A stretch of DNA of 49,488 nucleotides from Lachnospiraceae bacterium (GCA_029062885.1 JAIDPH010000225.1:1-49488); one strand, 5' to 3'; positions 35,009 to 43,662 are shown, numbered from the stretch's first letter. The notes: generated by a model from the letters alone, not told the origin. Program-made: numbers and translations.

Positions 35009-35724
35009 ACCGTCAGTTAAAAAAGAGGATTAAAAAGGTCTTTGAAGCGCCGGAACCTGATCTAAATGAGAAGGAAAAGTTTTTACGAATGCTTCCGCAG
35101 CCGCAAATCAGTATGTTGAAATTTATCTTGATACAGGCGTCGTATATAAGAAAACAAACGTTATTTTTATCAATGCTCTTATTATTCCCTGCGCTGAAAA
35201 GCGCTAATAATATCAGAACAGGTGATTTATGGGTTGCATCGGCTTTTATTCCGTTTCTCGGTCTTTTGGCTGTTGCAGAAAGTACGCGCTCAACGACATA
35301 TGGGATGGGCGAGTTTGAAATGGCTACGCGGTTTTCGTTGAAAAGCACAGTGCTTGCAAGAATGAGCGTTTTGGGACTGCTCGATGCTTTCATTTTTTGC
35401 TGCTTTATCCCTTTATGCTGTATAAACAGCAGTCTTTCTATTATTCAGACCGGAGTTTATCTTTTGGTGCCGTATCTGTTGACCGTGAACATCAGCTTGT
35501 GGATAAGCCGTCATTTTCACGGAAAAGAAGTTATTTACGCCTGCATGAGCGTGGCAGCAATGGTAAGCGGTGTAAATGTAGCGCTATGCATTAGGGCTGA
35601 TTATGTATATCAATTCAATTTCTTAAAATGGTGGCTTATCTTGTCTGCTTTATTAGTAGGTGAAATGATATATGAAACATATCGAACAATAAAACAAACG
35701 GAGGAATTGGCATGGAACTTGTAA
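35005..35724 (+). CDS. Membrane protein of the sigma/ABC operon, possible anti-sigma factor
   Basis: A 239-residue protein with a basic cytoplasmic N-terminus (MNRQLKKRIKKVFEAPEPDLNEKEKF, residues about 1-35) and about six hydrophobic helices. No anti-sigma domain is recognised, but a charged N-terminus before the membrane part, and overlap with the sigma gene by four bases, make sigma binding a reasonable guess. It also overlaps the ATPase gene by 13 bases, so it may instead be a transporter subunit. Confidence 0.65.
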   Translation: MNRQLKKRIKKVFEAPEPDLNEKEKFLRMLPQPQISMLKFILIQASYIRKQTLFLSMLLLFPALKSANNIRTGDLWVASAFIPFLGLLAVAESTRSTTYGMGEFEMATRFSLKSTVLARMSVLGLLDAFIFCCFIPLCCINSSLSIIQTGVYLLVPYLLTVNISLWISRHFHGKEVIYACMSVAAMVSGVNVALCIRADYVYQFNFLKWWLILSALLVGEMIYETYRTIKQTEELAWNL

Positions 35725-36416
35725 TTGACAGAGTGACAAAACAGTATAAAAACAAAATTGCGGTTGACCGTATTTCCGTGAAACTGCAAAAAGGAGTATA
35801 TGGTCTGCTGGGTGAAAACGGTGCAGGCAAGACAACGCTTATGAGGATGATCTGCGGTATATTGAAACCGACCAGCGGTACAATCTCATTTGACGGAATT
35901 GATGTAAAAGAAGAAAGCTATCGTTCCATTCTTGGTTATCTGCCGCAGGATTTCGGATACTATCCGGAGTTTACAGGGCAGGATTTCCTTCTGTATATGT
36001 CAGCGCTGAAAGGGATTGAAAAGCCGCAGGCAAAGCGAAGGGCGGCGGAACTTTTGCAGCTTACATCTTTACAGGATGTTGCCAAAAAGAAAATCAAAAC
36101 ATATTCCGGCGGTATGAAACAGAGATTAGGAATCGCACAGGCATTACTGAGTCAGCCTAAACTCCTTGTGTTGGATGAGCCGACAGCCGGACTTGACCCA
36201 AAAGAGAGAGTGAGGTTTCGTAATCTGATAGAGGACTTGGGAAAGGAAAGCATCGTGCTTTTATCAACGCATATTGTATCGGATGTTGAACATATTGCAG
36301 ACACGGTCATGATAATGAAAGCCGGACAGCTTATTTATCAGGATAAGTGGGATGACATAGGCGGCAATCTGGAGGACTTTTATTTGAAGCATATTGGTGA
36401 GGAAGGTAAGTGTTGA
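35712..36416 (+). CDS. ABC transporter ATP-binding protein
   Basis: A 234-residue ATPase of the type partnered with ABC-2 permeases. Walker A is GENGAGKTTLMRM (about residues 35-45), the Q-loop is YLPQDFG, the signature is YSGGMKQRLGIAQALL, Walker B is LLVLDEPTAGLD and the H-loop is LLSTHIVSDVEHI. The start overlaps the upstream gene. With the next gene it forms an exporter whose cargo is unknown; peptide antibiotics or bacteriocin self-protection are common roles. Confidence 0.93.
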   Translation: MELVIDRVTKQYKNKIAVDRISVKLQKGVYGLLGENGAGKTTLMRMICGILKPTSGTISFDGIDVKEESYRSILGYLPQDFGYYPEFTGQDFLLYMSALKGIEKPQAKRRAAELLQLTSLQDVAKKKIKTYSGGMKQRLGIAQALLSQPKLLVLDEPTAGLDPKERVRFRNLIEDLGKESIVLLSTHIVSDVEHIADTVMIMKAGQLIYQDKWDDIGGNLEDFYLKHIGEEGKC

Positions 36417-36437
36417 GAAAGGAGTAAGGATATTGAC

Positions 36438-37652
36438 ATGAATAATTTTGGGGTTATGTACCGTTATGAGTGTAAAAAGCTTTTTAACAAGAAAATAGTC
36501 TGGATTTCTTTTATTATTTGTGTAGCGGTTATCATATTTTCGCAGGTTTTGCAAATGGTTGGCGGCTATTACGTGGATGGAAAATTGATTGACACAAACT
36601 ATAATCTGTACAAATATAACAAGCGTTATGATGAAGCTTTGAGCGGCAGGGAAATAAATCAAAGCCTTATAGAGGAAACAATAGACGGATATAGAAAAAT
36701 TCCCGATACGCCGGACAGACACTATATTTCATCGGATGAATACTGGAAATACGCACGTCCATATAGTTCGATATTTAATTTTATACGCGGAACAACGGAT
36801 ATGACAACATCGGAAATCATATACTCGTGGCAGCCAAGTGAAACAGATTTGTATGCCAAAAGACAAATATGGCTGGAATCTTCGTGGGAGGATTCACGGC
36901 TGTCAGAGGGAGAAAAGGATTTTTGGAGAAAGCGGGAAGCGCAGATAAAAGCACCGTATATTTTTCAGGCAAATGAAGGATATAGTAGGATTCTCTCAAG
37001 CTTTCAAACAGTTGGCTTTTTTGAGCTGATGTTTATCGCAATATGCCTTTCGGGAATATTTTCTGACGAGCATATAAGAAAAACGGACCAGCTTATTCTA
37101 AGCAGCCCTTTGGGAAAAACAAAGCTTTATCTGGCTAAGATAACTGCAGGAATCAGCTTTGCTACAGTAAGTACAATACTGGTCACTGTAATTACATCTG
37201 TTATTATATTGTGTATATATGGAGCAGAGGGTTACAATGCGATTTTTCAGCTGATATATCGTGAAAATTCAGACCCAATTACCTGTGGGCAGGCGGTAAT
37301 AGTTGCTTATGGGAATATGGTGATTACCGTGGTTATAGTAAGTATATTTGTTATGGTTTTGTCGGAAATGCTGCATAGTAATATAGCCGCTCTGGCGGTA
37401 TCGACCGTACTGTTGATTCTGCCTATGTTTTTTTCAGTTCCGGCTCAATATCGGATGTTATCCCAGATATGGGATTGGTATCCGTGGGGGTATCTTGCGC
37501 CATGGAATGTGTTCGGGAATTATACAATCTCCATATTTGGCCAATATCTGACCCCGTGGCAGGCAGTGCCGATGATTTATATAGTGTTATGCGTGATAAT
37601 TGCTGCTATTGGGAAACCGATATATGAACGTTTTCAGGTTTCGGGCAGATAG
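36438..37652 (+). CDS. ABC-2 type permease
   Basis: A 404-residue membrane protein with one N-terminal helix (about 20-38), a large extracytoplasmic loop (about 40-185) and five further helices to the C-terminus. The late segment WYPWGYLAPWNVFGNYTISIFGQ and the CISGIFSDEH turn are typical of ABC-2 permeases. AAAGGAG lies upstream and it starts 21 bases after the ATPase. Last gene of the sigma/ABC operon, closed by a terminator at 37689. Confidence 0.85.
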   Translation: MNNFGVMYRYECKKLFNKKIVWISFIICVAVIIFSQVLQMVGGYYVDGKLIDTNYNLYKYNKRYDEALSGREINQSLIEETIDGYRKIPDTPDRHYISSDEYWKYARPYSSIFNFIRGTTDMTTSEIIYSWQPSETDLYAKRQIWLESSWEDSRLSEGEKDFWRKREAQIKAPYIFQANEGYSRILSSFQTVGFFELMFIAICLSGIFSDEHIRKTDQLILSSPLGKTKLYLAKITAGISFATVSTILVTVITSVIILCIYGAEGYNAIFQLIYRENSDPITCGQAVIVAYGNMVITVVIVSIFVMVLSEMLHSNIAALAVSTVLLILPMFFSVPAQYRMLSQIWDWYPWGYLAPWNVFGNYTISIFGQYLTPWQAVPMIYIVLCVIIAAIGKPIYERFQVSGR

Positions 37653-37688
37653 AAAATCATCGCTATAATTTCCTATAGTATAAACAGG

Positions 37689-37718
37689 AAGCGGCAGTAT
37701 AAATAACTGCCGCTTTTT
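37689..37718 (+). terminator. Intrinsic terminator after the ABC-2 operon
   Basis: AAGCGGCAGT (37689-37698) and ACTGCCGCTT (37705-37714) form a perfect stem around ATAAAT, followed by Ts to 37717. The minus strand lacks a T run, so it mainly serves the plus-strand operon. Confidence 0.88.
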
Positions 37719-37745
37719 GAAAATTAAATCTGGATTTATTTCGCG

Positions 37746-38756
37746 TCACAGAAGCTGTATACCGTGTTCCAGAGCTTCCTTAGTAACGTTTTCGGGCCAA
37801 AGGGAAGACTGTACTTCTCCGATATGCGCCTTGCGCAGGAAGAACATACATATACGCGACTGGCCGATACCGCCGCCGATTGTCAGCGGAAGTTCGTCAT
37901 CCAGAATCGCTTTCTGGAAAGGAAGCTCGGCTCTTTCAGGGCAGCCTGCTTTATCAAGCTGACTGAGCAGTGAAGCTTTATCTACACGAATTCCCATCGA
38001 AGAAAGCTCCAATGCGATATCCAGAACCGGATAATATACGACTATATCTGCATTTAAAGCCCAATCGTCATAGTCAGGTGCACGTCCGTCATGCTTTTCA
38101 CCGGAGTTAAGTAAATCTCCAATCTGCATAAGACATACGGCGCCTTTTTCCTTTGTGATCAGATATTCCCTTTCTTTCGGGGTTGTACCGGGGTACATAT
38201 CTTCAAGTTCCTGCGTGGTAATAAAGAAAATATCATGCGGCAGAATTTCTTCTATGTAATCATACTGTATTGCCATATACTTTTCGGTTTTACGCAAGAC
38301 TTTATAGACTGTGCGTACCGTATCTTTGAGAAAGTCGAGAGTACGTTCCTCCTTGGAAATTATTTTTTCCCAATCCCACTGGTCTACATAGATGGAATGG
38401 ATATTATCGGTCTGTTCGTCACGGCGGATTGCGCTCATATCCGTATACAGACCTTCACCATATGAAAATCCGTACTTTTGCAGCGCATAGCGTTTCCATT
38501 TAGCTAGAGAGTGTACGATTTCAGCCGGGGCGTCGTTCTGCTCCTTGATGCCGAATACTACAGGCCGCTCTATACCGTTCAGGTTATCGTTCAATCCGGA
38601 ATCGGGGTCAACGAATAAAGGAGCGGAAACACGCAGCAGATGAAGTCGTTCCGCAAGCAGCTTCTGAAAGATGTCTTTGACAGTCTTGATGCCAATCTGC
38701 GTATCATAGAGATTCAGGGCAGAGTGGTAGTCTTTGGGGATAATTAAGTTGTTCAT
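37746..38756 (-). CDS. asnA: Aspartate-ammonia ligase (asparagine synthetase A)
   Basis: A 336-residue class II synthetase-like enzyme that makes asparagine from aspartate, ammonia and ATP. Typical AsnA segments are KTVKDIFQ, LLRVSAPLFVDPDSGLNDNL, SYGEGLYTDMSAIRRDE, SIYVDQWDWEK and the C-terminal GGGIGQSRICMFFL. Length is normal. GAGGAGG is the ribosome binding site. A TATAAT box lies on the minus strand at 38780-38775 without a clear -35. The methyltransferase gene 47 bases upstream reads the same way. Confidence 0.96.
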   Translation of the reverse strand: MNNLIIPKDYHSALNLYDTQIGIKTVKDIFQKLLAERLHLLRVSAPLFVDPDSGLNDNLNGIERPVVFGIKEQNDAPAEIVHSLAKWKRYALQKYGFSYGEGLYTDMSAIRRDEQTDNIHSIYVDQWDWEKIISKEERTLDFLKDTVRTVYKVLRKTEKYMAIQYDYIEEILPHDIFFITTQELEDMYPGTTPKEREYLITKEKGAVCLMQIGDLLNSGEKHDGRAPDYDDWALNADIVVYYPVLDIALELSSMGIRVDKASLLSQLDKAGCPERAELPFQKAILDDELPLTIGGGIGQSRICMFFLRKAHIGEVQSSLWPENVTKEALEHGIQLL

Positions 38757-38803
38757 ATAAACCTCCTCGTTTAAATTATATACTATATTGTATAATGGAC
38801 GTT

Positions 38804-39577
38804 TTAAGCCCGTTCTATATACCAGCTATACGCGTCAAAAATTAAAGTCTGATTTAATCCACGGAATATCGGATTCAGAGTTTCTTTCATCCAGTCTTGT
38901 ATTTCTGCCTCCGTTTTTCGTCTGCTTTGAATCTGCGAATTCACATTTGACTGTATCATCATAAAGCGAATGAAGGAATCCATATCGAATTGATGATGAA
39001 GTTGATATAACACATGTTGTTTTATGGCAAAGCCTTCCGGCAGGTCTTCCTGACGCCATACATCTTCGTTTCGGGGCGGCTTTGGAAAATTAGGAAGATA
39101 TAGCTTTTGATACCATTCCGTATAGGCGTCATTTTCAACCATCTTATCCGATATCCAGAAATCGTATATGACAAGCAGACTTTTGATTGCCATTACAAGC
39201 TTCATGTTTTCCACAAATTTGTCTTTATCCACCCAGTTGATTACGCCGGCGGCGGTGACAATGTCGTATGGTATTTCAGGCAGTGGTGTTTTTTCTGCTT
39301 TTGCTGTATAAAAAGTAAATTCAGAAGTATCATATTCCGTTTTGCATGCCCTAATCATCTCATCAGATATATCCGTTCCCGTGACTTTATCGCAGATAAG
39401 CTTCAAAGCTTTGGTGGATAAACCTGCTCCGCAGCCTACATCCAGTCCGTTATGAAAAGGCGTGTCAATAGCGCAGTCGGACTTTAACCGTTCCATGACT
39501 AATTTATGTAGCCATGGTCTGTCTTTTGCATAGCCTTTTGCAATTCTTTTATCATCAAATGATTTATTAGTCATCAT
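38804..39577 (-). CDS. Class I SAM-dependent methyltransferase
   Basis: A 257-residue methyltransferase. The SAM-binding motif I is GLDVGCGAGLSTKAL, the acidic end of the second strand is VTGTDIS, and motif II/III residues lie in DIVTAAGVINWVDKDKF. The C-terminal third (QHVLYQLHHQFDMDSF and on) is unassigned. I start at the first of two adjacent ATGs (ATGATGACT), nine bases after AAGGA; the longer frame has no ribosome binding site. Substrate unknown (a small metabolite is likely by domain layout). Confidence 0.85.
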   Translation of the reverse strand: MMTNKSFDDKRIAKGYAKDRPWLHKLVMERLKSDCAIDTPFHNGLDVGCGAGLSTKALKLICDKVTGTDISDEMIRACKTEYDTSEFTFYTAKAEKTPLPEIPYDIVTAAGVINWVDKDKFVENMKLVMAIKSLLVIYDFWISDKMVENDAYTEWYQKLYLPNFPKPPRNEDVWRQEDLPEGFAIKQHVLYQLHHQFDMDSFIRFMMIQSNVNSQIQSRRKTEAEIQDWMKETLNPIFRGLNQTLIFDAYSWYIERA

Positions 39578-39683
39578 GATGGGGGTTCCTTTTGCATTTG
39601 TCTTTTTGTCATTTTTTGATATAAGCAATTGTATCATTCACAGCATATAACTTCAATTATTTATTTTACCGGAAATTTTTTTG

Positions 39684-39712
39684 TTGACTTTTTCAATTTT
39701 GACAAATATAAT
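39684..39712 (+). promoter_or_regulatory. Strong promoter for the 39846 gene
   Basis: TTGACT (39684-39689), 17-base spacer, TATAAT (39707-39712). The transcript would begin near 39719 and have a leader of about 127 bases. Confidence 0.7.
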
Positions 39713-39751
39713 TTAAGTCGTTAAAAAAATAGATAAAGGTAAAAACGACAC

Positions 39752-39824
39752 AAGTAGTGCTTTGCACGTAAATCTGATTACGGTACATTTTCCGGTTTAC
39801 TACAAAGGGACTGCTTATTTTTTT
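39752..39824 (+). promoter_or_regulatory. Structured leader with terminator-like end
   Basis: AAGTAGT (39752-39758) can pair with ACTGCTT (39810-39816), which is followed by seven Ts, or its GTAGT can pair with ACTAC (39799-39803). GTGC-TTT-GCAC and CGTAA-ATCTGA-TTACG form small hairpins in between. The two pairings of the first arm exclude each other, so the leader looks like a simple attenuator. No known riboswitch consensus is seen. Confidence 0.4.
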
Positions 39825-39845
39825 GCCAAAAAGGGAGGATTTATT

Positions 39846-40397
39846 ATGCCAAAAAATCAATTTCAGCGAATGATGTTCGCATTACTTACTGTTGTTGTGA
39901 CCGTTCATGCCTATGTGTTTTACAGTCTATATGTCATAAACGGTAGTTTTTTCATCTCCATTGACGGAGCAGCCGGGGTAATAGACGGTATTAACAGGAA
40001 TGGCGGTGTAATGATGTTTGGACGCCCATTTCCGATATGGGCAGTAGTTATGGTTGAGTTTTGTCTTGCTTATATACTTGAATGTGTAATGGGAAGTCCT
40101 TTTTCATTCAAACTTGCCTGTAAAGTCTTTGACCCTGAAACAACACATCCCGTTTTATTTGAAACGGCTGTTATCTGTGCCACTGTTGGTTTAATGTGTC
40201 CGGCAATGAGCTTTTTAGCCGCTGTTATTTACTATCCGTATTACACGGGTTTTAATGTATTCACATTTCTGGCGAACTGGATTAAGTTAGTATGCTATAA
40301 TTTCCCTTTTGCATTCTTTTCACAGCTGTTTTTCATACAGCCGCTTATTAGAACCGTATTTAAAGCAATTTTTGCAAAAAGTTTAAAAGAAAAATAG
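39846..40397 (+). CDS. Small four-helix membrane protein, DUF2798-like
   Basis: A 183-residue membrane protein with four hydrophobic helices; the N-terminus PKNQFQRMMFALLTVVVTVHAYVF resembles DUF2798 proteins. I start at the ATG after GGGAGG; the longer frame from 39762 covers the leader. Function unknown. It is divergent from asnA and the methyltransferase and has its own strong promoter and structured leader. Confidence 0.65.
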   Translation: MPKNQFQRMMFALLTVVVTVHAYVFYSLYVINGSFFISIDGAAGVIDGINRNGGVMMFGRPFPIWAVVMVEFCLAYILECVMGSPFSFKLACKVFDPETTHPVLFETAVICATVGLMCPAMSFLAAVIYYPYYTGFNVFTFLANWIKLVCYNFPFAFFSQLFFIQPLIRTVFKAIFAKSLKEK

Positions 40398-40427
40398 ACA
40401 AAAAGCAAACAAATGTTCTAAAAATAG

Positions 40428-40456
40428 TTGCATTTCCTAATCGGTTGTGATAAGAT
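40428..40456 (+). promoter_or_regulatory. Candidate promoter for the radical SAM repair pair
   Basis: TTGCAT (40428-40433), 17-base spacer, TAAGAT (40451-40456), about 38 bases before the start at 40494. Confidence 0.4.
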
Positions 40457-40493
40457 AATATAGGAACGTATGTTCGGAGAGAGGGAGACCGGT

Positions 40494-41795
40494 ATGGAAC
40501 TGCGAATTGCTGATGAAATGTCAATCATGGACAAACTGAATATTCTTGCAGATGCGGCCAAATATGATGTTTCATGCAGTTCCAGCGGTTCTTCAAGGAA
40601 TGGAGACGGAAAAGGAATAGGGAATACCGTTAAAGCGGGGCTTTGCCATAGCTTTGCCGCGGATGGAAGGTGTATATCCCTGCTTAAGATTCTTTTTACG
40701 AATGAATGCATATTCGATTGTAAGTATTGTTTGAACAGAAGGTCTAATGATGTTCCGCGGGCATCCTTTACACCTGATGAAGTCTGTAGCCTGACGATGG
40801 AATTCTACAGACGTAATTATATAGAAGGTTTATTTTTAAGTTCAGGTATTTTGTACAGCCCTGATTATACTATGGAATTACTTTGCCAGACGCTTTTTAA
40901 GTTAAGAACTGAGCATAATTTTCAAGGCTATATCCATGTAAAGGCAATTCCGGGGGCTGATCCTTCATTGATACAGAAAGCAGGATTTCTGGCAGACAGG
41001 ATAAGCGTGAATCTGGAATTGGCGACGGCGGAGGGACTGCAGAAATTGGCACCCAACAAACACAGGAAGAATATTCTTCGGCCGATGAAGCTGATTCAGA
41101 ACGGGATTACCGCCAATAGAAATGAAATAGCGGTATATAACCATGCTCCGCATTTTTGCGAGGCCGGTCAATCTACCCAGATGATTATTGGCGCTATGCC
41201 GGAGAGCGATTATCAGATTATGGCTGTTGCAGAGAGCCTGTATCAGAAATTTTCATTAAAGAGGGTTTATTATTCGGCATTTGTCAATGTAAATGAGGAT
41301 AAAGATTTACCGGCGCTGCCCGGAGGCCCCCCTCTTCTTAGGGAGCATCGTTTGTATCAGGCTGATTGGCTGCTCAGATTCTATGATTTCACGGTGGATG
41401 AACTTTTGACGGAAGATAGACCGAATTTTAACATGATGATAGACCCGAAAGCGGATTGGGCAGTCAGGCATCTGGAATTATTTCCGATAGAAATTAATCG
41501 TGCGGATTATCAGCTTTTGTTAAGAATACCGGGAATAGGCGTCAAAAGCGCCAAAAGGATCGTAAAAGCAAGGCGTTTCGGAAGGCTGACTTTTGAAGAT
41601 TTAAAGAAGATAGGAGTTGTGTTGAAACGAGCCCTGTATTTTATTACCTGCAACGGAAAAATGATGTATCCGACGAAAATAGAGGAAAACTATATTGTGA
41701 GGAATTTAACTTGTCCGAGTCAGGCGAGCCGGAAGGAGAGACAACTTTTTTCTCAGGATGGAATGATATATGAGCAGATGTCGCTGTTTTCTTAA
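40494..41795 (+). CDS. Putative DNA modification/repair radical SAM protein (TIGR03916-like)
   Basis: A 433-residue radical SAM enzyme. The N-terminal KLNILADAAKYDVSCSSSGSS is the mark of this family; the cluster-binding CxxxCxxC is CIFDCKYC. The C-terminal region holds a helix-hairpin-helix, LLLRIPGIGVKSAKRIVKAR, for DNA contact. It is paired with the next gene, as in many Firmicutes, and thought to act in DNA repair or base modification without a proven reaction. I choose the ATG six bases after GGGAG rather than one 24 bases upstream. Confidence 0.88.
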   Translation: MELRIADEMSIMDKLNILADAAKYDVSCSSSGSSRNGDGKGIGNTVKAGLCHSFAADGRCISLLKILFTNECIFDCKYCLNRRSNDVPRASFTPDEVCSLTMEFYRRNYIEGLFLSSGILYSPDYTMELLCQTLFKLRTEHNFQGYIHVKAIPGADPSLIQKAGFLADRISVNLELATAEGLQKLAPNKHRKNILRPMKLIQNGITANRNEIAVYNHAPHFCEAGQSTQMIIGAMPESDYQIMAVAESLYQKFSLKRVYYSAFVNVNEDKDLPALPGGPPLLREHRLYQADWLLRFYDFTVDELLTEDRPNFNMMIDPKADWAVRHLELFPIEINRADYQLLLRIPGIGVKSAKRIVKARRFGRLTFEDLKKIGVVLKRALYFITCNGKMMYPTKIEENYIVRNLTCPSQASRKERQLFSQDGMIYEQMSLFS

Positions 41796-41818
41796 GAGAG
41801 AAGGGGATAGATGATGAT

Positions 41819-42613
41819 ATGTTGGAAGAAAAATATTTAATCTGTGAAGATTCCATAGAGGGTATTTTCACGGGAATTTATGATGCTTATGCCTTAAGAG
41901 AGGGGCATGAGCATATTTATATACAAATAGGGGAAGAAGAGAATTTGAGATTATTTGCATCTTATCTGTATATCCGGCCGGATTCCGTAAAGACTAGGAA
42001 GGTAGCAGATACCATACAGAGACGTCTGGGTCAAGATACGTACCTTGATATATGCCGTGCACTTTCAACATCGGATTCAGGGAAAGGACAGGCAGTGTAC
42101 AGGACAATAGTCGATGGCATCACAAATGGAAATGGAAAAAGGGTAATGGAAAATCTTACTAATCCTTATGTGGAGCTTACTTTTCGTCTGGCGAGGAATG
42201 CTGGAAATGAGATACATCGTATGCTGGAATTTCTAAGATTCAAGGAGCTTGAGCAAGGTATTCTGTTTGCAAAGATAGGTCCTGAATGTAACGTTGTCCC
42301 ATTTCTGATGCCCCATTTTGCTGACAGACTGCCATTGGAGAATTTCATTGTTTATGATGAGAAGCATAATATATATGGAGTGCATCCGGCGAAAATGCAG
42401 TGGTATCTGGTATCGGACTCTGATATTTCTGCTGAAAATCTGCATAAAATGTCAGAGACAGAGGAGCAGTATCAGAAACTTTTTACCGCTTTCTGTAATA
42501 CAATAGCAATAAAGGAACGTAAGAATCCTGGCTTGCAGCAACAGATGCTGCCGCTTAAGTTTAGAGAGTACATGGTCGAATTTGAAAAGTCAAATGTTTA
42601 TAGGCAAAACTGA
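41819..42613 (+). CDS. Putative DNA repair protein (TIGR03915-like, DUF4130)
   Basis: A 264-residue protein that always accompanies the radical SAM gene upstream, 23 bases apart here. Characteristic parts are YLICEDSIEGIFTGIYDAYALREGHEH at the start, DPYVELTF-type sequence in the middle, and ENFIVYDEKHNIYGVH followed by LWKTFFNTI-like FTAFCNTIAIKERKN. DUF4130 is a predicted nucleic-acid repair domain; in Proteobacteria a UDG domain is fused to it, not here. Confidence 0.85.
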   Translation: MLEEKYLICEDSIEGIFTGIYDAYALREGHEHIYIQIGEEENLRLFASYLYIRPDSVKTRKVADTIQRRLGQDTYLDICRALSTSDSGKGQAVYRTIVDGITNGNGKRVMENLTNPYVELTFRLARNAGNEIHRMLEFLRFKELEQGILFAKIGPECNVVPFLMPHFADRLPLENFIVYDEKHNIYGVHPAKMQWYLVSDSDISAENLHKMSETEEQYQKLFTAFCNTIAIKERKNPGLQQQMLPLKFREYMVEFEKSNVYRQN

Positions 42614-42657
42614 CAAATAGTTGGGCAAAAACAGAACAGACTTGGTTATTTTCGTTA

Positions 42658-42685
42658 TTTACAAATGAAATTAATGACGTATAAT
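42658..42685 (+). promoter_or_regulatory. Promoter for the HPr-like gene
   Basis: TTTACA (42658-42663), 16-base spacer, TATAAT (42680-42685). A perfect dyad TTACTA-TACTTT-TAGTAA (42703-42720) lies just after the expected transcript start and could be an operator. Confidence 0.6.
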
Positions 42686-42782
42686 AACATAAATAAATTG
42701 ATTTACTATACTTTTAGTAATTCGATTTAAGAAAGTAGCATGATTATTGAAATGTTGAAAGAATAAAAAGGAGGTGTTTAGA

Positions 42783-43010
42783 ATGATTCAGTATAGGATT
42801 ATGTTAAGGCCAGACGAAGTGAAAGATTTTGTTGAGGCAGCTTCTAAGTGCCTGTTTGATGTGGATATTTCATATAACAGCTTCTTGGTAGATGCTAAGT
42901 CCATTATCGGGGTTTTTGGGTTAAACTTCGACAGAATACTGACTGTCTCATGCAACGGATTTGATGCAGAGTTTGACGAGTATTTGCAGAGATTCGCTGT
43001 GGCATGTTAG
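42783..43010 (+). CDS. HPr-like protein lacking the phosphorylatable histidine
   Basis: A 75-residue protein with an HPr-like fold signature: the DAKSIIGVFGLNF stretch corresponds to the SIMGVM-type region around Ser46 of HPr, and the C-terminus matches the last HPr strand and helix. The normal His15 motif (GLHARP) is replaced by MLRPDEVKDFVEAAS without His, so it cannot carry phosphate from EI to sugar enzymes. The serine in the DAKS stretch remains, so it may act only as a regulatory cofactor like Crh. Strong AAGGAGG site; start set there rather than nine bases earlier. Confidence 0.75.
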   Translation: MIQYRIMLRPDEVKDFVEAASKCLFDVDISYNSFLVDAKSIIGVFGLNFDRILTVSCNGFDAEFDEYLQRFAVAC

Positions 43011-43046
43011 TGTAATTATTGAGTAAAAATTAGAAATCGTAATGTG

Positions 43047-43080
43047 AGAGGTTCATTCCAGTGGGTGAGCCTCTTTTATT
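43047..43080 (+). terminator. Intrinsic terminator after the HPr-like gene
   Basis: AGAGGTTCA (43047-43055) pairs with TGAGCCTCT (43066-43074, one G-U), then TTTATT. Confidence 0.8.
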
Positions 43081-43099
43081 GATGAAAATTCCCTACAAA

Positions 43100-43146
43100 T
43101 TCACATGTGAATTATGTTGCATCTTGTATACAATAACGATTATAAT
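43100..43146 (+). promoter_or_regulatory. Promoter for the Nudix gene with adjoining palindrome
   Basis: TTGCAT (43117-43122), 18-base spacer, TATAAT (43141-43146). The 12-base palindrome TTCACATGTGAA (43100-43111) lies five bases before the -35 box, as an activator site would. Confidence 0.5.
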
Positions 43147-43182
43147 TTGATGTGAGGATTAGGATAAAGAGAGGGATTGATT

Positions 43183-43632
43183 ATGACACGAACCGAAAAT
43201 GTTGAACTGACGGTGTTATGTTTAGTATATAATGAAGATGCTTATTTGTTGCAGAATCGGGTAAAAGACGATTGGAAAGGATATACCTTGCCCGGTGGGC
43301 ATATTGAAAACGGAGAGTCGATTGTTGATGCCGTAGTCCGTGAAATAAAAGAAGAAACAGGCTTGACGATTTTAAATCCAAGACTTTGCGGAGTAAAACA
43401 GTTTCCTATTGAAGGTGGGAGATATATTGTTTTTCTTTTTAGTGCGGATGAATATGAAGGGGAACTTATTTCTTCAGAAGAAGGGGATATGCACTGGATA
43501 AAAAAAGAAGAATTATCAAAAGTGAATCTTGTAAGTGATTTTAATATGCTGCTTCAAGTGATGTTGGATGATAATTTAAATGAATTTCAATATATTGCTG
43601 AAGGTGATATATGGAAAATTGTATTGAAATAA
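43183..43632 (+). CDS. Nudix hydrolase, 8-oxo-dGTP diphosphatase-like
   Basis: A 149-residue Nudix protein. The full Nudix box GX5EX7REUXEEXGU is visible, beginning GGHIENGESIVDAVVREIKE and ending ETGL. N-terminal ELTVLCLVYNEDAYLLQNR and WKGYTLPGG fit the MutT-like YvcI/NudA-type branch annotated as 8-oxo-dGTP diphosphatase. Ribosome binding site GAGGG; the TTG two codons earlier is less likely. The next gene starts 30 bases after its stop. Confidence 0.9.
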   Translation: MTRTENVELTVLCLVYNEDAYLLQNRVKDDWKGYTLPGGHIENGESIVDAVVREIKEETGLTILNPRLCGVKQFPIEGGRYIVFLFSADEYEGELISSEEGDMHWIKKEELSKVNLVSDFNMLLQVMLDDNLNEFQYIAEGDIWKIVLK

Positions 43633-43662
43633 TACGAGGGAAACTTTGGAGGAAAACAAAGC

